Positions 53,593 to 62,872 of a stretch of 64,000 bases of DNA are shown here, one piece after another. A program made the position numbers and the translations under genes. The DNA is from Pseudomonadota bacterium (GTDB lineage: Bacteria; Myxococcota_A; UBA796; SXON01). The stretch spans positions 1 through 64,000 of the forward strand of contig SXON01000145.1 in assembly GCA_005778355.1 (NCBI GenBank), written 5' to 3'. Positions within the stretch are counted from its first letter, which is position 1; every line of letters begins with the position of its first letter. A model generated the notes under the pieces. That model had not been told where the DNA came from, searched no databases, and saw only the letters and a list, made by a program, of their open reading frames with translations.

Positions 53593-54240
53593 TCAGGCCA
53601 CCCGGAGCACCCAGGCCACGCCCGGGCGCGCCCGCGCCAGCTCTACCGAGAGGCCACATCGGGCCGCCATCGCCCGGGCCACCGGCAGGCCCAGCCCCGT
53701 GCCCTCGGCGCGGGTCGTGACGAAGGGCTGGAAGAGCTGAGCCTCCACCTCGGGCGCGAGGCCCGGTCCGTTGTCCTCGATCACGATGAGCTCGTCTTCC
53801 ACGCGGATCGACAAGGATGCGTCGTCGCGACCGCGCAGCGCGTCGAGCGCGTTCTGGCCGAGGTTGACGATCGCCTGCTGGAGGGCCTGGGGCGAGCCGC
53901 GGACGAGCCAGCCGCGGCCGGAGGCGAGATCAAACTGCACGCCGAGACTCTGCGCTCGGTGACGTAGCACCACGGCGGCGCCCTCCGCCGGCGCGCGGGC
54001 GTCGAAGAAGACGTCGGTGGCGCCCGGCGCTCGGGAGAGCTCGGCCCACCCATTGACCAGGGCCTCCAAGACGTCGAGCTGTTCCCGCGCGGCCAGGAGG
54101 TGTTGCGCGGCGGCGTTCGGATCCTTCTCCGCGAGTTGCACGAAGCCGCGAATGGTGAACAGCGGCTGCCGAAGCTGGTGCACCAGCTCCGCGGCCCGCT
54201 GACCGAGCTCGGCGAGGCGCCAGGTGTCGTCCTGCTTCAA
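53593..54240 (-). CDS. Minimal soluble histidine kinase
   Basis: A 215-residue kinase with only the transmitter core. The H-box ELVHQLRQPLFTIRGFVQL carries phospho-acceptor H21. The ATPase domain has the N-box QAIVNLGQNALDAL, G1 IEDNGPGLAP and F/G2 LFQPFVTTRAEGTGLGLPVARAMAARCGL. There is no sensor, PAS, HAMP or membrane segment and no response regulator next to it. The only sensible start is TTG 54240, overlapping the upstream TGA (TTGA); the longer in-frame stretch upstream is antisense-like filler inside the Ig-like gene. It is convergent with the caspase-fold gene, 3 nt apart. Confidence 0.85.
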   Translation of the reverse strand: MKQDDTWRLAELGQRAAELVHQLRQPLFTIRGFVQLAEKDPNAAAQHLLAAREQLDVLEALVNGWAELSRAPGATDVFFDARAPAEGAAVVLRHRAQSLGVQFDLASGRGWLVRGSPQALQQAIVNLGQNALDALRGRDDASLSIRVEDELIVIEDNGPGLAPEVEAQLFQPFVTTRAEGTGLGLPVARAMAARCGLSVELARARPGVAWVLRVA

Positions 54241-57200
54241 GGCGACTCCAACCGGTGGTCGACAGTGACGGTGGACGAGCACGCCGTGCCGATGTTGCCA
54301 TACGCGTCGATCGGCGAGAGGGTGACGGTGTACTCTCCGCTCGCGACGATGATGCCGCTGTCGGCACGGCCATCCCAGCTCATGTCGGGGTCTGTGCCGG
54401 GCGCCCGGTCGCTGCGAATCCTCTGCCCATCGTCGTCGTCGACCTGCAGCCACCACCAGAGCGGCGCGCCGCTGGTCACCGGCGTGATCGTGACGCTGTC
54501 CGACTCCTCGCCCACGCCGTCGTCGCCGTCGGGTCGGATGAGGGCAACGTCATAGGCGCAACCGGCCACGAGCGGGAGCGCATCGGCCACGTTGCCGAAG
54601 CTGGTGGTGAACGCCGAGGCGCTGCCGGTCCAGTCGCCGGCCAGGCGGTTCCCCGCCTCGTCGCGGAAGCCGGTGCCAAGCGCCACCGAGAACGTGCCAA
54701 GGCTGCCATCGAGGGGACTCGCGGGGGTGATCGTCAGGGTCGTTCCGGTCAGCGACTGGGTGGTGCTCTCCGTGCCGGAGGGACCGGTGAGCACCACGTC
54801 GGATGTCGCGCTCTCGAGCATGTCCTCGTCGAAGCTCACCGTGATCGCCGTCACTTCCTCGGTCGCCAAGCCCGTGGGGCTCACCGATACCACGTGCGGG
54901 CGCGCGCTGTCCTGGGTGACCGTCACCGAGCCGTCGCCGTGCCCACCCCCGCTGAAGGAGCCCACCCGCACGGTGGCCTCGCCCGTGTGCCCGGCAGGGA
55001 AGCTCCACGTGAAGCTCCGCTCCCCGCTGCCGTCGAGCGTCACCGCCAGTCCCGCCCCCGTGCTCGTCGCCGTCGTGGCCCCCAGGTCGACCCGCACGTA
55101 GAGCATTTGTCCACTCGCGACGTCACCGTTGCAATCCGTGGCGCTCGCGCTCACCGTGGTGCTCCCCGAGGTGGCCACGCTGGCATCGGCCACCGACACG
55201 CTCACGGGGCCGGTGGGCTCGCCGTCGTCCTCGCCCACCCAGGCGCGCGCCTCGGCTACGCTGCCGCAGCCGTCGGCCTCCACCACCAGGAGGTGCACGT
55301 CACGCGGGCCCGCGCCGCTCCAGGTCCTTGCCACGACAGGATCGATCCCGCGATCACGAACCCCCTCGCTGTCGGCGAAGACGTAGAGCAAGCCCGAACC
55401 CGACGAGGCGCTGCCGTCGAGATCGACGGTCACCTCGTCGCTCGAGAGGCAGGCCACGCGCTCGGCATCGCCGTCGATGACGAGGTCGGCCACGGGCCCC
55501 CCGGTGCACTCGAGGTCGACGACGTCGACCGGTGACGACGCGCCCGTTCGTCCAGCGCCGTCGACCCCACGAAACACGTCGGCGAGGGCGACATCCGTAC
55601 AATCGAATGTCGCGATGGCCTCGCCGCTACTCCAGCTGCTGAGCGTGCTCCCGTCGCACGCCCCGGCGTCGTCGGAAAGCGTGACGGTGCCGGTGTAGCT
55701 GGTGACCGTGTTGCCGAACGCGTCGATGGCGGCCACCACGACCATCCCGCCCTCGCTCACGACGATCCAGCCGCCGGGGTCGACCTCGAAGGCCGACATC
55801 GACCCCGCGCTCACCTCGATGACGGCGCTCTCGCCGAGGGCCACGCCGCCCTGACTTGCGGTGAGCGTGGTGCTTCCCGAACGGGTGACCGTGGCGCTCA
55901 CCACCGCCTCGCCGGCCGCGTCGAGGTTGGCGATGGCGAGGTCGAGGGTGCCGGTCGTGTCGGCGAGGTCGACCACCGGGTCGGACTGGACCAGGTAGGC
56001 GTTGCCGTAGGCGTCGTAGCCAGCGAGCGCGAGGGTGAAGCTCTGCCCAGCGGTGGCGCCCGCCGGCGCCGTGAGCGTGACCTCGGCCAGCGCGCCGTTA
56101 TCCACGTCGATGGGGTCGGGGGCCGCGCCAAGTAGGCTCATTCGCGGCGCAGCGGCGAGCAGCGAGTCGTCCGACGTCGCGACGGTAATGGTGCACGAGA
56201 ACGCGTGCGCCCCGTCGCCGAGCGGCCCGGTCCAGTCGCACTCGACGGTGCCGGTGTCGTCGGAGAACTCGATGGGATCGGCGCCGCCGGGCTCGATTTC
56301 GATCACGTTCGACCAGGCGTCGGTCACCTCCACGTGGACGGCGAAGGGCGCGCCGGCCACCACCGTCGTGTCGAGGGGTCGCACGGTGAGCACGGCGGGC
56401 GCGTCGGGCTGCACCACCACGGGGTCGGAGAAGCCCTCCACGCCGTCGTCGTCGTCGGTGGCGCTCACCACCACCGCCGTGCCGGCGGTGTCGAGGTAGG
56501 TGACGCAGAGCGCCTCGCCGTTGTTGAACTCCGGGCAGCTGGTGCGCGCCTGGTCGAGACCCCCGGCGCTGTCGGCCAGCGAGAAGGTGCCGGCGTAGTC
56601 GAAGAGTGTGTTCTTGAAGGCGTCGACGGCCGTCACCAGCACCAGGAGGGGCTCGCTCCCGGCCGTCACCTCGCTGGGGGTGGCCAGCACGTCGAAAGCC
56701 GCGTGCTCGGCCGGGATCACCTCGAAGGCCTCGCTCTCCACCGACAACGAGGTGTTGAGGGCGTAGAGGTGGTCGACGTCGCAAGCCCGCGTGAGCGTGA
56801 GCTCCACCTCGGCGCTGCCCACCACGTCGACCACTTCGCGCAAATCGTCGTTGCAGTCGTCGGTGAGGAGGATCCGAGCGTAGGTATCGGGGAGTTCGTT
56901 TCCGTACTGGTCGCGGAGCACCAGCCCCACGGTGAACGGCTCGCCCGCCGCCGTGCGGAAGGGAGAGAAGGGCAGCTCGATCTCGACGTCGGCGAGACCA
57001 CCGGCATCCCACGACAAGAGCGTGCTCCCGTCGTCGATCCCATCGTCACCGAGTGCGCGCACGGTGAAGGTGACGTCGTCCGGTTCAGTGCTGAAGGCGA
57101 GCACCTCGGCCGTCCCGTCGGGGTTGAGCATGCCCTCTAGCCCCACCCCTTCTTCGAGCGCGGTCACGCCTTGGAGCGTGCCGCCGTGAAAGCTCACCCC

Positions 57201-57704
57201 GCTCGCGCCGCTCGGCGAGGTGGCCACGATCTCGATGGGCATGGCCTCGGCCACGACGTTGTCCTCCGGGTCGCGGAGCGCCAACGAGAGCGTTGCTGAC
57301 TCGCCGAGGTCGTAGGCCGCGCTTCCGGTGGTCACGACGAGGTGGTCGGCCCGGGTCGACGTGACCCGGAAGGCCTCGGTGAGCATCGCCTCAGCCCCGG
57401 TGGGCGTGGTGACGAAAAGGTCGTAGACGCCTGGCTCGATGCCGGCGGGGACCGTCGCCGAGAGGGACTGGTAGTCCGAGAGCTCGATGCCGCGGAGGCG
57501 CTGGCGCGGTTCGGCCTCGATCCACGCCTCGAACTCGGTGTCCACCGGGTCGGTGGCCCCAAGGTCGAGCGCGGGAAGCAGGTGCTCGCCCGCGATGCTC
57601 ACCCGGGTGTCTTCGCCGGTCCATCCCCGGTCAGGCGTGACCGCGAGCAGCTCCGGCACGAGCCCGGAGGGCGAGCAGGCCGCGAGGATCAGGACCGCCA
57701 GCAT
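54237..57704 (-). CDS. Giant Ig-like repeat lipoprotein
   Basis: An 1155-residue surface lipoprotein. The signal is MLAVLILAAC (lipobox Cys at 10). An IPT/TIG-like domain follows (LLAVTPDRGWTGEDTRVSIAGEHLLP), then about seven filamin/Big-type repeats with FDVLATPSEVTAGSEPLLVLVTAVDAFKN-like and VTLTAPAGATAGQSFTLALAGYDAYGNAYL-like starts. An SbsA-type domain (RPHVVSVSPTGLATEEVTAITVSFDEDM) comes next, then a C-terminal FlgD-like domain (GIIVASGEYTVTLSPIDAYGNIG). It probably forms a long stalk or adhesin. The start ATG 57704 is 1 nt after the upstream TAG. It is the middle gene of a three-gene operon. Confidence 0.85.
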   Translation of the reverse strand: MLAVLILAACSPSGLVPELLAVTPDRGWTGEDTRVSIAGEHLLPALDLGATDPVDTEFEAWIEAEPRQRLRGIELSDYQSLSATVPAGIEPGVYDLFVTTPTGAEAMLTEAFRVTSTRADHLVVTTGSAAYDLGESATLSLALRDPEDNVVAEAMPIEIVATSPSGASGVSFHGGTLQGVTALEEGVGLEGMLNPDGTAEVLAFSTEPDDVTFTVRALGDDGIDDGSTLLSWDAGGLADVEIELPFSPFRTAAGEPFTVGLVLRDQYGNELPDTYARILLTDDCNDDLREVVDVVGSAEVELTLTRACDVDHLYALNTSLSVESEAFEVIPAEHAAFDVLATPSEVTAGSEPLLVLVTAVDAFKNTLFDYAGTFSLADSAGGLDQARTSCPEFNNGEALCVTYLDTAGTAVVVSATDDDDGVEGFSDPVVVQPDAPAVLTVRPLDTTVVAGAPFAVHVEVTDAWSNVIEIEPGGADPIEFSDDTGTVECDWTGPLGDGAHAFSCTITVATSDDSLLAAAPRMSLLGAAPDPIDVDNGALAEVTLTAPAGATAGQSFTLALAGYDAYGNAYLVQSDPVVDLADTTGTLDLAIANLDAAGEAVVSATVTRSGSTTLTASQGGVALGESAVIEVSAGSMSAFEVDPGGWIVVSEGGMVVVAAIDAFGNTVTSYTGTVTLSDDAGACDGSTLSSWSSGEAIATFDCTDVALADVFRGVDGAGRTGASSPVDVVDLECTGGPVADLVIDGDAERVACLSSDEVTVDLDGSASSGSGLLYVFADSEGVRDRGIDPVVARTWSGAGPRDVHLLVVEADGCGSVAEARAWVGEDDGEPTGPVSVSVADASVATSGSTTVSASATDCNGDVASGQMLYVRVDLGATTATSTGAGLAVTLDGSGERSFTWSFPAGHTGEATVRVGSFSGGGHGDGSVTVTQDSARPHVVSVSPTGLATEEVTAITVSFDEDMLESATSDVVLTGPSGTESTTQSLTGTTLTITPASPLDGSLGTFSVALGTGFRDEAGNRLAGDWTGSASAFTTSFGNVADALPLVAGCAYDVALIRPDGDDGVGEESDSVTITPVTSGAPLWWWLQVDDDDGQRIRSDRAPGTDPDMSWDGRADSGIIVASGEYTVTLSPIDAYGNIGTACSSTVTVDHRLESP

Positions 57705-57705
57705 C

Positions 57706-60117
57706 CTAGTACAGTACCCGGTAGCCAGCGGCGCCGAACAGGCCGCCGGCATTGCCCGACAATGTGACCGCACCCGCTGGGGCGGTGAAGAGCAAGTAGC
57801 CAGCCTCGAAATATAGCTCTGCCTGTCCGAGGCGATAGCCGGCCTCGCCGTGGAGGCGGGCGCCCGGCGGCGCGAGTCCAGGACCAGACAACTCGCCACC
57901 CTCACCGAAGTCGGCGCTCAGCGCGTAGGGCACCATCACCACGGAGATGCCGGCGCCGAGGTTCCACCGGCTGTCGCGCTGGGCGGCGACGACCCCCACG
58001 TCGACCGGGAAGAAGCTGAGCTCGACGGGGACGGACGACTCGCTCACCTCGTCGGTCACGCTGGTGGAGAGCCCGTAGATCCCGGCACCCACGCGCAACG
58101 CGAGGCTCGGGAAGGGGAGCCGGTGCTCCACCGCGAGCCAGGCCACCGGGCTCTCGACGGCGCCGAGATTGCTGAGGTAGCCAACCCCTGCCCCGGCCGA
58201 GCCCCGGACCGGCCGGGGGACGACGTCGAGGGTGGTGGCCACCGACGTGCCGCCCGCCGTCGCGGTGAGGCGGACCGCTCGCGCGCCCGTGCCCGGTCCC
58301 GGGGTGAACGTGGCCACCACCGTGCCGTCCGGGCGCACGGTCGCGACAGACACGGCGCCCTCGCTGGCCTCGATGACCACCGGCTCGTCGGTGACGAGCG
58401 CGCCCGCCGCGTCGAGCATGCGCACCCGCACCGTGGCGGTGGCGCCGGGTGCCAGGGCCAGCGTGGCAGGGTCGGCCTCGAGAAAGAGCTGCCGCACTCG
58501 CCCGGAGCGGATGGGCAAGGCGAGCCGCGTGGAGAGGTCGGTGGCGCCGGGAGCCGCCGCCGCGAGGCAGTCGCGGGCCGGTGCACCGGGGCCCGCCAGC
58601 GCCTCGCCCTCGGCATGGCCGCTCCGAGCGCGCACGCGCTGGCCCGCGCTGTTGGAAAGTTGGACGTGGGAAAAACCACGGGCGTCGGTGGCCTCGGGCG
58701 GGGAAAGCGAGGTCTCCGTGCCCTCCGGTCCCACGGCAGACAGGGCGACCTTCACGCCCGCCAGTGGACGGTCGCGCGCGTCGAGCACCCGCGCCACCGC
58801 GACGCCCTTTTCGCTCCCGCAAAGTGCCACGCGGTGCGGCGCGCCGTTGCCCGGGGGACGGTCCCACGTGGCCAGGATCTCGTCGCCACCGTGGGGTGCA
58901 GCGTCGCGACCGTCGTATTCTGCTCGGATGGCATCGGAGAGGAGCCGCAACTGGAGCTGTCCCCGGGCCGCGCTCAGCTTCACCTCTGCCGGGGACAGGC
59001 GCTCTCCCAGCGCGTCGGCAAGAGTCACCTGGACCTCGGCCAGGGGGAAATCGGTCGACAGGACCTCGGGGTAAACCCGCACGCCGATGGCCGTGGGCAC
59101 GGGCGCGTCCATCGGTACGCGCAGCGTCGTCGACACGTCGCCGATCGCACAGCTCACGCCCACGTCGCTGAGGCCGGGCGCCGGCACCACCGACCACGCC
59201 CAGCTCGCGCCATCCATGTCCTCGGCGGCGTGGACGAGCGCGCCGGCGCGGCAGGCGGGGGCCTCCGCCACGGCGTGTCCTCGGCTGTCCCAGGCACCGA
59301 CGAACAGCCCGCCGCGGCGGGGAATGGCCGCCAATGTGGGTCGCGACACGCTGGGGATGGGGTTGGAGAGGCGCTGGGTGTTGCCGAGGTCGTCGGACAC
59401 TGCCAGTTCGTAGGCCGTCTCGCCCGGGTAGGCGTCGAAACTCACGGTAGCGGCCCCAGAACTATCAGCGATAAACGGACCATAGTTTCGACCGCTGACC
59501 CGAATCTGGAGGCGCGAGCCGGGCTCCGCGGTCACCGTACCGCCGTGCCTCGCGCGCAGGCGGACCGCCGCCCAGGCCGGCGCGAGCCCCGGGAGGCGCT
59601 GGTCGAGCACGCCCACCGCCACCACCCGCGCCATGCGCTCCGGCCCCGGGCTCACGCGCACCACGAGCCCCGCAGCCACCCGCTCCACGCCGGTGACGGA
59701 GCCTTCCGACACGACGATCTCCACTTCGGACGGCGCCGGCGGGTTCGTGCCGCTGAACAGCACGTCGAAAGGCTGCCCGGCGGGGACCACCAGGCTGTCG
59801 GGCTCGGCGATCAGGGTGGGAACGGGCCGAGCGCGCACGCTGATCGGCAGCGCGAGCGTGGCCCGGCCGCCCTCGGTGAGCTCCAGGCGCGCCGGGCCGG
59901 GCTCGGCCGGGGCCCGCCAGAGGACCACCGTCTCGCCGCTGGCGTCGCGCGTGGGCGTGCCTGCGAGGCTGCCCGCGCTCACGCGGAAGCTCGCGCCGCC
60001 CAGCGCCCCGGCACGCACCCGCAGCTCCGCGATCTCGCCCGGGAAGGGCATCCCCCCTGGCGCGTAGACGACCGGCCAATCGTCGGCCAACGCGAGCTTC
60101 GCGGCGAACCAGAACAC
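57706..60117 (-). CDS. Outer-membrane beta-barrel protein with Ig-like repeats
   Basis: An 803-residue exported protein. GTG 60117 gives a short signal (FWFAAKLALA-DD), 9 nt after TAGGCT and with no SD, so the mRNA is probably leaderless. The next 600 residues hold Ig-like and Big_1/intimin-like domains (VVLWRAPAEPGPARLELTEGG, LSAARGQLQLRL, VKVALSAVGPEGTETSLSPPEATDARGFSHVQL). The final 190 residues are amphipathic strands ending ...GGLFGAAGYRVLY, with a C-terminal aromatic, as in outer-membrane barrels. It may anchor or export the Ig-like stalk of the next gene. It is the first gene of the operon that ends with the histidine kinase. Confidence 0.78.
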   Translation of the reverse strand: MFWFAAKLALADDWPVVYAPGGMPFPGEIAELRVRAGALGGASFRVSAGSLAGTPTRDASGETVVLWRAPAEPGPARLELTEGGRATLALPISVRARPVPTLIAEPDSLVVPAGQPFDVLFSGTNPPAPSEVEIVVSEGSVTGVERVAAGLVVRVSPGPERMARVVAVGVLDQRLPGLAPAWAAVRLRARHGGTVTAEPGSRLQIRVSGRNYGPFIADSSGAATVSFDAYPGETAYELAVSDDLGNTQRLSNPIPSVSRPTLAAIPRRGGLFVGAWDSRGHAVAEAPACRAGALVHAAEDMDGASWAWSVVPAPGLSDVGVSCAIGDVSTTLRVPMDAPVPTAIGVRVYPEVLSTDFPLAEVQVTLADALGERLSPAEVKLSAARGQLQLRLLSDAIRAEYDGRDAAPHGGDEILATWDRPPGNGAPHRVALCGSEKGVAVARVLDARDRPLAGVKVALSAVGPEGTETSLSPPEATDARGFSHVQLSNSAGQRVRARSGHAEGEALAGPGAPARDCLAAAAPGATDLSTRLALPIRSGRVRQLFLEADPATLALAPGATATVRVRMLDAAGALVTDEPVVIEASEGAVSVATVRPDGTVVATFTPGPGTGARAVRLTATAGGTSVATTLDVVPRPVRGSAGAGVGYLSNLGAVESPVAWLAVEHRLPFPSLALRVGAGIYGLSTSVTDEVSESSVPVELSFFPVDVGVVAAQRDSRWNLGAGISVVMVPYALSADFGEGGELSGPGLAPPGARLHGEAGYRLGQAELYFEAGYLLFTAPAGAVTLSGNAGGLFGAAGYRVLY

Positions 60118-60126
60118 TCGCGCCGG

Positions 60127-60134
60127 AGCCTATC
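60127..60134 (-). promoter_or_regulatory. GATAGGCT element before 60117
   Basis: Read on the minus strand, GATAGGCT ends 9 nt before GTG 60117. It fits both the GATAGSC motif and TAnnnT. A -10 role with a near-leaderless transcript is inferred. Confidence 0.35.
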
Positions 60135-60172
60135 CCCTCGCCCACACGCAGATGCCGTCGAACCAGACGGAG

Positions 60173-60367
60173 CTACGGCTTCTCGGTCCAGACGGTGTCG
60201 CCCTTGCGGGCCTGGAGCATCACATCGCCGAAGACGGCGCCCCACACGGCGGCGAGCCAGTTGCCCACGCCCGGGAGCAGCACCACGAAGCAGAGCATGA
60301 TGCCGCCGCCGCCGATGCACACCAGCGGGAGGAGCACGAAGTTGTACATCATCGAACCGGAGTGCAT
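60173..60367 (-). CDS. Small membrane protein (64 aa)
   Basis: The ATG at 60367 is preceded by GGAG 8 nt away. The product has one long or two short hydrophobic helices (NFVLLPLVCIGGGGIMLCFVVLLPGVGNWLAAVWGAVFGDVML) and a polar end (QARKGDTVWTEKP). It does not match a family I know. It lies in the gap between the mutM start (divergent) and the surface operon, and could be the first gene of that operon, since it ends 55 nt before it on the same strand. Confidence 0.5.
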   Translation of the reverse strand: MHSGSMMYNFVLLPLVCIGGGGIMLCFVVLLPGVGNWLAAVWGAVFGDVMLQARKGDTVWTEKP

Positions 60368-60419
60368 GGACAAGGCTCCTGCGGCGCCGGCAGGCTAACG
60401 CGACGCCGGGGGACGCACC

Positions 60420-61223
60420 ATGCCGGAGTTGCCTGAGGTGGAAACCTGCCGCCGGTCGCTCGACCGGTGGACCCGTGATCGACGCGTGGATCGCATCGAG
60501 TTCCTCGACCCGCGCTCCATCCGTGATCGCCGCGGGGACCGACCCTCAGCGGCGAGCGAGCGAGCTGCGGACCGGGTGCGCGAGATCGTCACCGGTCATT
60601 CGCCGGTGGCGACTCGCCGACACGGCAAGCGGCTGCTCTGGACCTGGCCGAGGGGCTGCCTGCTTCTCCACCTCGGCATGACCGGCAAGTGGACACGTCT
60701 CCCCTCGCCTTTCACCAAGCTACGCCTCCACTTGGACGACGGCAGTGCCATCAACTTCGCCGACCCTCGCCTGCTGGGCGGGGTCGTGCCCTGCACCGCG
60801 GCGGCGGGCGCAGCTTGGCTCGTCGAGGGTCTCGGCCCGGACGCCTGGGATGCTCCCCTCCCCCGCTTCACAGGCTCGAGGCCGATCAAGGTGGCCCTGA
60901 TGGACCAGGCCCGCGTGGCTGGCCTCGGCAACCTACACGCCGCCGAGGCTCTATGGCGGGCCGGGATCGACCCGCGCTGCCCGTCCGGCGATACTACGTC
61001 GCGACACGAAGCCCTCGAAGCCGGGGTGCGGGCCCAACTCGGGCTGGCCCTCGACGAGCTCGGCGAGAACGACGAGATCACCTACGTGGAGGAGGCGGGC
61101 GCCGCCAACCCTTTCCCGGTGTACCAGCGCCAGGGCGAGGCCTGTCCCCGGTGTGCAGGCGAGATCGCGCGGATGGTGCAGGCGGGGCGCTCCACCTACT
61201 GGTGCCCGGGCTGCCAGCGCTGA
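60420..61223 (+). CDS. mutM: Formamidopyrimidine-DNA glycosylase
   Basis: A 267-residue base-excision repair enzyme that removes 8-oxoguanine and formamidopyrimidines and nicks the DNA. The N-terminus is MPELPEVETCRRSL, with catalytic Pro2 and Glu3 after Met removal. RRHGKRLLW contains the family's conserved Lys; HLGMTGKW follows. The helix-two-turn-helix has GLGNLHAAEALWRAGIDPR. The C-terminal zinc finger has two Cys pairs (CPRC...CPGC). Length and motif order are normal. Confidence 0.96.
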   Translation: MPELPEVETCRRSLDRWTRDRRVDRIEFLDPRSIRDRRGDRPSAASERAADRVREIVTGHSPVATRRHGKRLLWTWPRGCLLLHLGMTGKWTRLPSPFTKLRLHLDDGSAINFADPRLLGGVVPCTAAAGAAWLVEGLGPDAWDAPLPRFTGSRPIKVALMDQARVAGLGNLHAAEALWRAGIDPRCPSGDTTSRHEALEAGVRAQLGLALDELGENDEITYVEEAGAANPFPVYQRQGEACPRCAGEIARMVQAGRSTYWCPGCQR

Positions 61224-61270
61224 CCACGACATAGGTCGTTCGCCCGATACCGGCTGACCGAAGGCACGAG

Positions 61271-61276
61271 TATCAA
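61271..61276 (+). promoter_or_regulatory. -10-like TATCAA before 61283
   Basis: TATCAA ends 6 nt before ATG 61283, with CCGGGC between and no SD. The same hexamer precedes rarA at a similar distance. A near-leaderless transcript is inferred. Confidence 0.35.
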
Positions 61277-61282
61277 CCGGGC

Positions 61283-62872
61283 ATGCTCGTGCTCCTGCTC
61301 GCGTGCCAACCTAGCGATGGTCGCGACAGCGCGACGCCGAGTGACTCCGACACGGTCGACACCGCTGGGGACTCGGCCGACAGCGGCTGGGGCGATGGGC
61401 TCCCCACCGACTTCGCGCCCTGCGGCGAAGCCGAGGCCCAGGTCGAGTACACGCTGCTCGACACCGACAGCGTGCGCTACGCCGAGCTCGACCAGGTCGT
61501 GGAGACCTGGGAGTTACGACTCACTTGCGACGGCGAGGCCTACGAGTACCCCCTCGGCGGCACGCCCACCTTCCGCGTGATCCGACCCGCCGCGCCCGAC
61601 CCGGCGCTGCCCCGGCCGCTGGCGCTCATGTTCCACCCCGGCACCGTCGACGTCGACACCGAGGCGTACCCGGAGGGCGTGTACGGCGGCGCTTGTGCCG
61701 ACGACCAGGGCCCGGAGCGGGTGGACCACTACCTGAACATGTCGGTCTTCACGCCCTACTTCGTGCACCGGGGCGGCGTGGTGGCCATCCCCGTCAACAG
61801 CTTCTGCGACCTGTGGATGGGTCTTGGCCCGGCCGACGCGGTGGACACCAAGCATGGCGGCGCGATGCTGGCGAAGCTGGTGTCGGACTGGATGGTCCAC
61901 CTCCAAGACGACGTCACCATCGACGAGTCCCACATCGTGGTCTTCGGCGCCCGCTTCGCGGAGGTCGGCGGGAGCTTCTACACCGCCGCCTTCCCCGAGG
62001 TCGACGTCTTCGTGCCGGCCGGGGGGCCAAGCGACATGGTGCGCTACTACGAGGAGGAGGGCTACTGCCAGTGGGAGCCCGAGCGCTGCACCGACACGAC
62101 GGGCCACATCTGGGGCGGGCCCCCCCACGAAGACGACGGCACCCCGAGCGCCTACTACGACCGCTATCGCGACAGTAGCCCCACCCTGGCGGTGAGCGCC
62201 GAGCGCTACGCGCTGCCGATCCTGCACCTCTACAACCGCGAAGATCTCGTGTCGCCGCTGGTGCAACACGATGATCTGGGCCCCGCGCTCGCCGCCAAGC
62301 TCGATCCTCTCGGCCTGCGCTGGGCGGAGCACGACTTCAACAACATCGACCTGCCTCACGACGGCGTGCACAACAGCCCCGCCTCGGGCTGGCTCGCCAC
62401 CTGGTTCATCAACGACCACGACGTCGCGACCGTGGAGGGCGAGGAGCGCGCGGCCATCGGCGAGGTGGGCGTTCCCGGGCGCTCGGCCCTGGGCGACGGG
62501 GCTCCGAGCGGCGCGGCCATCCTCGCGGCGGCAGCAGTCGACGGGCCTGGGACGATGTTCCGGGCCAACGCGCCCTTCGCCACCACCGCCGGGCAGGAGG
62601 TGCGCGTGGCCTTCCAGCTCAAGACAGGCACCGGCGAGGGCGCCGCGGCCCGGCTGGTGCTCACGGAAGACGGCGTGGAGGTGGCGGGGCTCGACCTCGC
62701 GCCCAGCGACCTTGTGAACGCCACCGTGGGCGACGGCATCGCCGGATTCGTGCAGAACTGGGACACGACCACGCTCAGCGCCACCTCCGGCGGGGGGCAG
62801 CTCGGCGCGCGCGTGGATGTCTACGGCACGGCCGACGTCGAGCTCGACCTCGTGCTCTTCGGGGCCCGGTGA
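61283..62872 (+). CDS. Lipoprotein with alpha/beta-hydrolase-like domain
   Basis: A 529-residue lipoprotein. The signal MLVLLLAC has its Cys at residue 8. A Ser/Asp/Thr linker follows. The middle region has an alpha/beta-hydrolase look: FRVIRPAA...PRPLALMFHPGTVD, a strand-turn-helix VVFGARFAEVGGSFYTAAFPEVDVFVPAGGP where a nucleophile elbow would be, LPILHLYNREDLVSPL, and HDGVHN as a possible His. The elbow lacks the expected GxSxG serine, so activity is doubtful. A C-terminal beta domain of about 130 residues follows (VRVAFQLKTGTGEGAAARLVL). It is coupled to the next gene by GTGA. Confidence 0.62.
   Translation: MLVLLLACQPSDGRDSATPSDSDTVDTAGDSADSGWGDGLPTDFAPCGEAEAQVEYTLLDTDSVRYAELDQVVETWELRLTCDGEAYEYPLGGTPTFRVIRPAAPDPALPRPLALMFHPGTVDVDTEAYPEGVYGGACADDQGPERVDHYLNMSVFTPYFVHRGGVVAIPVNSFCDLWMGLGPADAVDTKHGGAMLAKLVSDWMVHLQDDVTIDESHIVVFGARFAEVGGSFYTAAFPEVDVFVPAGGPSDMVRYYEEEGYCQWEPERCTDTTGHIWGGPPHEDDGTPSAYYDRYRDSSPTLAVSAERYALPILHLYNREDLVSPLVQHDDLGPALAAKLDPLGLRWAEHDFNNIDLPHDGVHNSPASGWLATWFINDHDVATVEGEERAAIGEVGVPGRSALGDGAPSGAAILAAAAVDGPGTMFRANAPFATTAGQEVRVAFQLKTGTGEGAAARLVLTEDGVEVAGLDLAPSDLVNATVGDGIAGFVQNWDTTTLSATSGGGQLGARVDVYGTADVELDLVLFGAR

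Noticed and set aside
53593-54456. Histidine kinase starting at 54456 with a longer N-terminus
   Set aside because: The extra 72 codons are Arg/His-rich and overlap the Ig-like lipoprotein gene. TTG 54240 gives a clean start with a stop-start overlap.
57850-60300. 816-codon plus-strand ORF opposite the beta-barrel protein
   Set aside because: Arg/His/Ala-rich antisense reading. The minus strand has a signal peptide, Ig-like repeats and barrel strands.
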